This document shows positions 56,757 to 64,000 of a DNA stretch of 64,000 bases, piece after piece; positions within the stretch are counted from its first letter, which is position 1, and each line of letters opens with the position of its first letter. A model generated the notes under the pieces. That model was not told the DNA's origin. It saw only the letters and a program-made list of their open reading frames with translations, and did no database searches. This DNA comes from Magicicada septendecula (lineage: Eukaryota; Arthropoda; Insecta; Hemiptera; Cicadidae). The position numbers and the translations under genes are program-made. The stretch covers positions 35,787,747-35,851,746 of the forward strand of contig CM068370.1 in the NCBI GenBank assembly GCA_034769895.1. Direction: 5' to 3'.

Positions 56757-57125
56757 CCTTCTTCTTCTTCTTCTTCTTCTTCTTCTTCTTCTTCTTCTTC
56801 TTCTTCTTCTTCTTCTTCTTCTGCTCCTCCTCCTCCTCCTCCTCCTCCTCCTCCTCCTCCTCCACCTCCTCCTCCTCCTTCTCCTCCTCCTCCTCCTCCT
56901 CCTCCTCCTCCTCCTCCTTCTCTTCTTCTTCTTCTTCTTCTTCTTCTTCTTCTTCTTCTTCTTCTTCTTCTGCTCCTCCTCCTCCTCCTCCTCCTCCTCC
57001 ACCTCCTCCTCCTCCTTCTCCTCCTCCTCCTCCTCCTCCTCCTCCTCCTCCTTCTTCTTCTTCTTCTTCTTCTTCTTCTTCTTCTTCTTCTTTTTCTTCT
57101 TCTTCTTCTTCTTCTTCTTCTTCTT
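56757..57125. repeat. Expanded (TTC)/(CTC) tract = LINE (GAA)n tail
   Basis: Blocks of TTC and CTC triplets alternate (TTC, CTC with GCT and CCA interruptions, TTC, CTC, TTC), and the GCTCCTCC...CCACCTCC segment recurs at 56821-56918 and 56971-57050, a tandem duplication of ~150 bp. On the minus strand it is the (GAA)n/(GAG)n tail of the LINE. Long open frames over it are artefacts of composition. Confidence 0.95.
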
Positions 57126-57696
57126 TCTGAGCTCTACAGGCCGGGATGACCACTGTCTTCCGCCACCACTCGCCTCCAGTTCTCTCTCTCTCTCTGTTGC
57201 AACGTTCTTCCAGTTTTGTAAGTTCATTCTTCTTAAGTCTTCCTCCACCTCATGTAACCATCGCCTTCTGGGTCTGAACCTTCTTCTTGTTCCTTCCATG
57301 TTTCCATTTAGCACTTGCCTGGACAGTCTCCCCTGTGGCATTCTCTCCACATGTCCCAGCCAGCCAGCTTATCCGCCTTGCTTTTATGAAGCGCACTATA
57401 CCTTCCCGCTGTAATATTTCATCAATTTCAGCATTTCGAAGGCATCTCCACTCTCCTGCTTCCATTATCGGACCGTATATATTCCTCACTATGTTCCTTT
57501 CAAACAGTCTCAACGAATGTAGTGATACAGCCGTGAGTGGCCATGCTTCATCTCCGTAAGTCACGACTGGTCTGATCAAGCTTTTGTAGATTTTCATTTT
57601 GGTTTTACGAGACAGAAGCGTACACTTGAAAAGATTAAGATTAGCATAATAAGATGTTGTATTGCCAGCCATGATTCTCCTATTATTAATGTATAA
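57126..57696 (-). pseudogene. LINE ORF2 C-terminus
   Basis: Minus strand: YINNRRIMAGNTTSYYANLN, KMKIYKSLIRPVVTYGDEAW, EAGEWRCLRNAEIDEILQRE; after a frameshift RMPQGRLSRQVLNGNMEGTR, RFRPRRRWLHEVEEDLRRMN and a stop-less run into the (GAA)n tail. Matches LINE C-termini. Interrupted at its 5' side by the hAT at 57697. Confidence 0.82.
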
Positions 57697-58360
57697 CAGC
57701 AGTCGGCAACCCTGCGCCCGTCGATAAGGTTTGACGCGCCCGGGAACCAATTTGTAATTTAATTTAATTTTTTTTCTTTTTGAACGAAGGAACGCACACG
57801 CATTGTACCTGATTCGAAGTACTGAATTATAAAATAGTACAAGCCGTTTCAAATTTTACTTTTTCTAATACAATAATTACCGGTAGGCCTACTGTAAGAT
57901 AATTTTTTCAAGACAAGTAACTGAAACCTTCATTTATGTTTTAAGTGTGATTTTTTTCAAGTTTTACATTTCTGTGCACTTAAAATAATGTTATTGTGGT
58001 AAGTTTTTAAATTTATTTTTATTAAAATGTGTTCCTGTTTAATTACTTTTTTGTTGAAAGTTTTGTTAGTTTTAACGTGCGTATGCATGATGACCGATAG
58101 TTGATGACCTACTCTTAATGTGAAAAATTTTCACAAATTTATATGAAAAATACTGCAAAGCTTTTTTGATTCCTCGTTCCACGTCGCGTTAACTATAAGC
58201 GCAAGGATAATATAAAGCGACAGTTAATGTTTGTAACGTCCGGCTATTGAACTCCGCACCTTTCTATTTTTCATTGATGTGGTGGGAAGGGGTGCGCCCA
58301 TCGAACTGGTCCTCAGTTGTATATATGCGCCCCCATTAATTCAAAGGTTGCCTATGACTG
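57697..58360. mobile_element. Non-autonomous hAT element, perfect 8-bp target duplication
   Basis: ATGTATAA directly flanks both ends (57689-57696 and 58361-58368). Ends CAGCAGTCGGCAACC and, in complement, CAGTCATAGGCAACC form a 15-bp imperfect inverted repeat. 664 bp, no transposase. GCGCCC-type subterminal sequences near both ends (CTGCGCCCG at 57711, TATGCGCCCCC at 58324). Confidence 0.93.
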
Positions 58361-58369
58361 ATGTATAAC

Positions 58370-58906
58370 GTATGCAATAAAGCAAATATTGAGTACCTAG
58401 AAAATGCAAATGAATTAAATTATAAATAAGTATAAGTAAAAAAATAAAGAGTAAAACAAGTGGTAGACAATAAACATTGAAAAAATCGCCCGCGTACAGC
58501 GCTGTTTCGTATAACGAGCGCTTTGTGATCGCAGAACATATCTTTAGCGCTAAGCGGGGTATTACTGCAAGGTTATGTTTAGCCAGTTTAGTCTAACCGT
58601 TCCTTGATATCAACTTATTTGAGAAAGACTATAGCTGAGTACGCGGAATCTAGTAATGCAGCCATTTATAATACATGTTGTAGAGATTACGCGGATATGG
58701 TACGTGTACACGTAAACTCATCATTAAAAACTAGAAAACCTTGATCGTAAAGATTTATAAATTATGGCCTCGGATGCATTTATTAAGACGTGATGTCGGC
58801 AGGCACTACTCGCTCGCCTATGCTTTACACACACTGTGCGAGTGTATACATTATTGTTTAATTGACCGGCACTAACGTACGACCAGTGGACCTCGTTTTT
58901 ACATGA
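58370..58906. other. Partly duplicated at 60862-60960
   Basis: 58585-58680 (TTAGTCTAACCGTTCCTTGA ... GTACGCGGAATC) recurs at 60862-60960. The rest is unassigned. Confidence 0.5.
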
Positions 58907-58910
58907 ATAT

Positions 58911-60346
58911 TGTAACGTGGTATTTTTCTTGTCTAGTATAATATAATATAAATCTTACCTTTCAATGTAATTATATCCTGTAGCTCCAAGTTGTTGGTGC
59001 CAATTTTTATGTAACGTGAAATAAAAAATTTAACTCGTATTCAGACTTGTCTTGTTTTCAATAAATTATATTGTTCTTTTCTTTTTAAAATATATTGACA
59101 TTTATTAACATGCAATGCCCTTCTCTTCAATTAGTAGCTCCTTAGGTTTGATAACATAAAAACTCTTCCTCAGGGTTACTAAAAAAATTAAAGTCGATGT
59201 ACAGTCAAACTCATACATATGATAGAAAACATAATAATTATAAATCGGTTTCAGTAATGTGATGTTGTGTATGTGTGTTGCGTCATGGGTTCTTTGGATT
59301 ATACAAAAGAAACAACTTACTCAAATCTGAACAACTAATACAAAAATTACAATGAAGAAATAAAATTATTAGTCATAATGTTATAGTGTTTTTGTTATAT
59401 CATTTCACTGTTCTTGTGCTTTATATTGAATAATGATTGAACAAATATATGTCTTAACATAATACGCGTAGAACAATCTCACCAAATTGTAGTTTAGTTT
59501 ACAGATTATTTTCTTGTTAGAATTCTTCTGGCCTTCAGTTTTCCGTGTATTATATTAAGCCCTTATACTTCTCATTATTTCCGGAGTTTTCCTTCATTAA
59601 TTTACTGTGTGACATTATATTTTAGTATAAAATGTTCAGCTTCAAATCATATCTGTTCTGGCTTATTTTCCAAATTCAACAACAATAAGATTCCTTTTAA
59701 TCTCTAGATTCACTTAGTAAAGCTCTTGGCTCCACTATATGTTTATGGCTCACAGGTTTGTTTTTATACCTTATAATTAACATGATTCATTTGAATCTTA
59801 TTTTTACTCGTCCCTGATGCACTTTCTTACGTTAGGTAGTTTGTGATTATTGTTTAATATTATTTTAATGGTTTTTTAATATCACTTACCGTTCGTAGTG
59901 CACTTACACAAAATAACTGCTTGAGGTTCGCAGACCTCTCTATAGTTTAATAGGCTTATACAATAACAAATGTGTTTTTACTTAATTCCTAGCTTGTTAA
60001 CATTTATACACTATATATCTATTTATTAACAACTATTTACATTTTTATTATCATTCGACCTTCCCTCCTGGGTGTAGTAGTCATAGTAATTAATAAGTTT
60101 TCATTTCCTATTTCCATTGTATGTCCTTATTATTATAATTCCCTTTTGTTTTTTATTACCTTTTACTCCTTGACATTATTATTTATTTTTAAATAGTTAC
60201 ATTTTATTTTCATTTCTTTATTTGTTAACTTGATTTTATACTTCTTTGTATTTTAATTATAAGAAAGATTGCGTTTAGGCATAATTCACAACGAATTTTG
60301 ATGATTAAATTATATTTAATCTAGGACATAATCTTGTTATGTTACA
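58911..60346 (-). mobile_element. Solo LTR (or LTR-like) with 4-bp target duplication
   Basis: TGTAACGTGG at the left and TATGTTACA at the right, with ATAT on both sides (58907-58910 and 60347-60350). Length 1,436 bp. On the minus strand CGTTACA is followed by TTGGCACCAACAACTTGG (58990-59007 region), a PBS-like sequence reminiscent of the amplified LTR/PBS junction at 38395-39110. No internal genes. Confidence 0.65.
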
Positions 60347-60464
60347 ATATTGATAACAATACATGTCACTTGTTGATTGTAAATGTCTGGTCATATTTCT
60401 TTATAGGACAGTAGATAATACTCGATGAACAAGAAGTTATTGCGTAGTGTTAAATCTTAGCTTG

Positions 60465-60862
60465 CGTGTAATGTTTCTGTCCTTTATTGTACATATTGAT
60501 GATTATCCGCGGATTTCGGTTATCCTTGGCGACGCGTCACCCAATTCCGTGGATAATAATCGGGAGTTTACTGTATTCTAAAAACTCTGTCTTATTACCC
60601 CCTTCGCACGTCAATTGAAGGATGTTATCCCAAGAATGATTTAAGAAATTTTGTTTGTGTTAAATTACGTTATTTTCATGTAAAATCTTCTTCTGATAGT
60701 TCGTATCCGTTTCGGATGTTTAATATCATACAGACTATTTAAACTTTCTACTGCTGCCCGGAATACGTCAGCTGTATTCATGCCAAACCAGGTCCTTAAA
60801 TTTCTCAGCCATGAGATTCGCGGTCGCCCAACTCCTCTCTTTCCAAGTACTTACTTTTCCCT
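60465..60862 (-). repeat. Duplicate of 53565-53970 block
   Basis: Same Tigger-like end (CCGTGGATAATAATCGGGAG, TTTACTG, TA at 60574-60575) followed by the same flank and LINE family C 3' end. Sharing of the flank, not just of each element, indicates segmental duplication of the composite. Confidence 0.75.
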
Positions 60863-60960
60863 TTTTTTTAGTCTAACCGTTTCTTGATATCAACTTATTT
60901 GAGACAGACTATACCCGAGTACGCGGAATCTCGTAATGAGCCATTTAATGTAGAGTTAAA
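60862..60960 (+). repeat. Copy of 58585-58680
   Basis: Starts abruptly after the LINE block with TTAGTCTAACCGTTTCTTGA and ends near TAATGAGCCATTTA. Confidence 0.7.
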
Positions 60961-60978
60961 TGTTAGCTTGCCAAACTA

Positions 60979-61717
60979 CAAGGGTCATCTCAAAAGTAAG
61001 TTTCCCTGTTTTAGGAAAAATAAACTCATGTAAAAATTAAAAAAAACTATACTTTTATTCAAAAACATGAATTTATTTTTCAATATATTCTCCAGCCTTG
61101 TCAATACACTTTCTATAGCGTAAAAACAGTTTTACAATTCCTTCTCTGAACCACTGCGTGCCCAGATTTCGGAGTCAGGCGTCAACCGCCTGTTTCACAT
61201 CCGTATCCGTTTTGAAACGTTGTCATCTCATGTGTTCTTTGAGATGGGGAACAGATGGAAATCACTCGGAGCCAAATCGGATGAATATGACGGATGGTCG
61301 AAAATCTCCCTTCGAAAGGACTTCAACAAATTCTGCGTGACTCGCAAGGAATGAGGACGTGCGTTGTCGTGGAGAAGAACTTTCGTGTTCAACAAACCTT
61401 TCCCTTTCAAGAACGATGCATGCCACCAGCGGACCGTTTGAATGCCCATGTACTCAGCTCCGTACACAGAAATTAATTGACGATGAATTCAGCCGCTGAT
61501 TCATTTTTTTGTAGCAAAAAAGCAAATCGGACACCCTGGTAAATGGAACGTCCATGATTTTAAAGTTCGTATTGTTGTTACGTTGCTATGGAACGGATGA
61601 GGTTTTGACACTGCTGCCACTACACAAAAATAAAAGTTCTCCAACCTTCGTCAGCCTGCTTGCGTCATTTTCTTTTGAAAGAAAAAACAGGGAAACTTAC
61701 TTTTGAGATGATTCTCA
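60979..61717 (-). mobile_element. Mariner element, internally deleted
   Basis: Ends CAAGGGTCATCTCAAAAGTA and, in complement, TGAGAATCATCTCAAAAGTA; TA at 60977-60978 and 61718-61719. 739 bp. Confidence 0.9.
61228..61467 (-). pseudogene. Mariner transposase fragment
   Basis: Minus strand reads TKVLLHDNARPHSLRVTQNL and HPSYSSDLAPSDFHLFPISK, the mariner catalytic motifs holding the second and third Asp. N-terminus is missing and the frame ends early; the C-terminus lies past the deletion. Confidence 0.82.
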
Positions 61718-61773
61718 TATTTAGTCAGGACAATCCTTCCTTGAGGCTCTCATGGCCGGCGTCAACATTGCCT

Positions 61774-63255
61774 GGCTGTTACGCCGTGGTATAAACATAT
61801 TAACTACAGACGTTTCGGCTTCGCCATCGGACACCGTCTTCAGTGTAAAATTGTTTTTGCAGTTGTTCGCCAAATAACCTGAGTACTGAGGTAGTCTATA
61901 CTACAATTTGTTCACCGACTGTTTGCAGAAAATATTTCAAGCGAATGACATTGACGAGGGTCGGATTCTATTGTTATCGGTAACATTCCAACGCCCGTTT
62001 CACAGCAGTCCGCCAACTCATATTTCCTGTTCGTCACGTTCTGTAGGTACTGTGCGTAATCTACTGAGTTCAGTTCCTTCCTTGTTTTCACCGTTGAATA
62101 ACGTGTCATTTGGGTCTGTTTTTGCTGTTTAGTTATTATTAATAGCTTGGACTAAAACTGTACAATATGGGAGCTCTTTCCCCAATAGCAAGGAACAAAC
62201 GCGGCAAAGTTATACATAGTGCTAAGAGATTGTGTATAGTAAATAATTTTAAACATTTAAGTACAGAGAATCCTACCATAAAAAAGGACAAGGCCATGGA
62301 AAAAGTTGCTGAAATGACCGGTGTTAGCAAGCGGAGTGTTTATAGTGTTATTAATGTATATTTGAAAAACAAAACGTTACGCTTGAGTTCGCCAAGAAAT
62401 AAAAAATCTAGAGTAACGGCAGTAGATAAATTGGACGAATTTACAAAATGTGCTATTAGGAGAAAAGTTCACGAATTTTTTTTCAAAAATGAACAACCGA
62501 CAATAAATAAAATTTTGAGTGCAGTTAACAACGATAAAGACTTACCGGATATCAAACGGTCTACGCTATATAAACTGTTAAAATCATTGAATTTTAAATT
62601 TCATGAAAGAAGACGTAACATGTTTATCTGTGACAGGGATGATATAGTTGTATGGCGACGGAATTACCTACGCAAAATTAGTCGTGACTCCGACTTAGCT
62701 ACGGAATTGGAATAAACGTACTTTCCATTGTTGTAAATAGCCCAATGTACGTACATACTGTAGTAGATAGGCTGATGTAAATATTGTAGTAAATGGCATG
62801 TTAGTATTATCATAGCAAATAGGCTTATTTTATAATTAATTTCATTGTAGATTTTAGTATTGTGATAGCAAATGGGCCTGCCTATGTTATAATTTTAGTC
62901 CGGGGTTCTCCGTACCACAGGTTTATGTGATCTAGGCCTGTGGAAGCCTCTTTCCCCTAGCATAAAAAGAGTGACCTCCGACAAGATGGAGGGGTTGACG
63001 TTTCCCTCGGAGGCTTATTAATACTAACGTCCACCGATCACAAAACATCAATTTATTAGATGCCCGGTAGCCCGTGCGCCCCCCGCACGTCCGCCTGTGA
63101 ACCGGCCTCTACCATTCGCCAGTGTCGTAATAGGCCAACATTTTCTGCAAACACTCGTTGAACCATGTATACACTACACTGAAGATGGCCTCCGATCGCG
63201 AGACAGAAACGTCTTGTGTTAACGTCTTTAGGCCACGGCCTATCAGTGCGGCTAA
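61774..63255 (+). mobile_element. Inverted-repeat element with hammerhead-core-like ends and a transposase-like ORF
   Basis: Left end (CCGTGGTATAAAC...TTAACTACAGACGTTTC...CAGTGT) matches the complement of the right end (GCCGTGGCCTAAAGACGTTAA...ACGTTTC...CAGTGTAG) over ~110 bp. Left core CTGAAGA 61837-61843 / GAAAC 61812-61816 on the minus strand; right core CTGAAGA 63179-63185 / GAAAC 63206-63210 on the plus. The ORF 62167-62715 sits between. No clean target duplication found. Confidence 0.5.
62167..62715 (+). CDS. IS630/Tc1-like transposase, N-terminal DNA-binding half, intact ORF
   Basis: 182 residues from ATG 62167 to TAA 62713-62715 with no frameshift. Residues ~35-70 form a helix-turn-helix with KVAEMTGVSKRSVYSVINVY; residues ~85-160 a second HTH/linker (CAIRRKVHEFFFKNEQPTIN, STLYKLLKSLNFKFHERRRN). 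It ends ICDRDDIVVWRRNYLRKI, a block that in IS630/Tc1-type transposases precedes the first catalytic Asp segment (YLDET-like). The catalytic domain is absent: the stop falls just before it. An intact, DNA-binding-only ORF could be a recent truncation or a repressor-type protein. Codon use is AT-biased like the surroundings. Confidence 0.65.
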   Translation: MGALSPIARNKRGKVIHSAKRLCIVNNFKHLSTENPTIKKDKAMEKVAEMTGVSKRSVYSVINVYLKNKTLRLSSPRNKKSRVTAVDKLDEFTKCAIRRKVHEFFFKNEQPTINKILSAVNNDKDLPDIKRSTLYKLLKSLNFKFHERRRNMFICDRDDIVVWRRNYLRKISRDSDLATELE

Positions 63256-63259
63256 CGCA

Positions 63260-63780
63260 ACTTTGAACAACTACGTCCTATTTTTTGGATGACGATCGGG
63301 GCGCAAAAATCGGGGACCAACATTAAAACTGTTGTAAATGTTTATTTCGAGGAGGAATCGTTGACGTGAGCCAGCGATCGTGGATATTACAATCGTGAAC
63401 TGCTCACGGATTAGTGCTAAAACTCATCTGTCAGTCTAACTCTTAAAGCAATCTTAATCAATAAAGTCAACACGGATTAGACGTGCGTATTATTTTTATA
63501 AAGTACATAAATAAATGATATACTTAAGAAGATTTTTCATCTTTAAAATACCAGTAACAACAGACGGAGTGTATTCGTGCAACATGTAATTTCTCTTAAG
63601 TACATATGTAACACTCTTTAGTTTGGTTGATTATTAAGTTTTTACTTCAAAATTTAACAAGTTTACAGAAATTACGGATAATATGTGGTGATAAATATTG
63701 GATTCTAACGAAGAGAGACAAATTCGATCTAACCAGCAGAATGAAGATCGTGTGAGCTGTCAAAGACTGCACAAACGTAG
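63260..63780. other. No recognised feature
   Basis: Non-coding. Confidence 0.4.
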
Positions 63781-63783
63781 GTA

Positions 63784-64000
63784 CGAGGCGTGATAAAAAA
63801 GTATCAGGATTGATTTTATTTACAAAAATATACAAGAATTACAGATTTGCAAACTTGTCTCCTTCAAAATAGTCTCCTTCCGCAGCCACACACTTCTTCC
63901 AGCACTTTCCCAACTTTTCGAAGCATGTCTAAAAATCATTTTCTGTAAGAGCCTTAAGTTCTCTCGTCGCATTTTCTTTTATCTCTTCTATGTCTTGAAA
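63784..64000 (-). mobile_element. Mariner element end, runs off the window
   Basis: Starts CGAGGCGTGATAAAAAAGTA after TA (63782-63783). The minus strand encodes IEEIKENATRELKAL and FEKLGKCWKKCVAAEGDYFE, the C-terminus of a mariner transposase. The rest lies beyond 64000. Confidence 0.88.

Noticed and set aside
56697-57414. Poly-Leu/Ser/Phe or Lys/Glu/Arg repeat proteins on both strands
   Set aside because: Translation of the TTC/CTC tract, open in all frames for compositional reasons.
62167-62715. Host homeobox or Myb-type transcription factor
   Set aside because: The HTH pattern and the DRDD-x-x-x-WRRNYLRKI block fit IS630/Tc1-type transposases better.

Overview
The window looks like nuclear DNA of an insect with a large, transposon-rich genome. 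Evidence: spliced coding exons of a takeout/juvenile-hormone-binding (JHBP, To) family protein, a family known from insects and other arthropods; many mariner, Tigger/pogo, hAT, Penelope, Ty3/gypsy and non-LTR fragments; a tRNA-derived SINE; long microsatellites. No bacterial operon, rRNA, functional tRNA gene or CRISPR array was seen. The species cannot be named from sequence alone.

Host gene: one gene on the + strand spans most of the window. Three exons (18248-18381, 30214-30363, 44642-44793) share compatible splice phases and give the C-terminal ~145 residues of a takeout-like secreted lipid carrier, with a polyadenylation signal at 44888. Its introns are about 11.8 and 14.3 kb and filled with mobile elements. 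The 5' exons were not found; they lie in the unassigned part of 1-18247 or off the window.

Regions: 1-6.1 kb is a Tigger/pogo-like element (905-5179, TA duplications) holding a nested mariner, a transposase C-terminus with a PCNA-binding-like tail, and a 28-copy 96-bp minisatellite. 6-13 kb holds LINE 3' ends, one with target-site duplication split by a SINE with its own duplication. 14-18 kb has a solo LTR, a hAT zinc-finger fragment and a hAT deletion derivative. 18-34 kb (intron 1 and early intron 2) has LINE ends, fold-back repeats and a mariner with a nested LINE. 35-44 kb holds a Ty3/gypsy element: a 3.6-kb near-perfect palindrome ending in LTR-like termini, an exact tRNA-Lys primer-binding site present twice in a leader of tandem repeats, an intact gag, a -1 frameshift signal with slippery heptamer and possible pseudoknot, and a broken pol cut off in integrase; a Penelope GIY-YIG endonuclease remnant follows. 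45-64 kb has further mariners, a Helentron-like endonuclease, a 62-bp minisatellite, a Tigger N-terminus, a hAT with perfect 8-bp duplications inside a LINE, a 1.4-kb solo LTR and an intact 182-residue DNA-binding half-transposase ORF.

A recurring signal not explained by ordinary annotation is CTGANGA - short stem - GAAAC, matching the hammerhead ribozyme core, at about a dozen dispersed places, several as outward-facing inverted pairs at the ends of fold-back structures.
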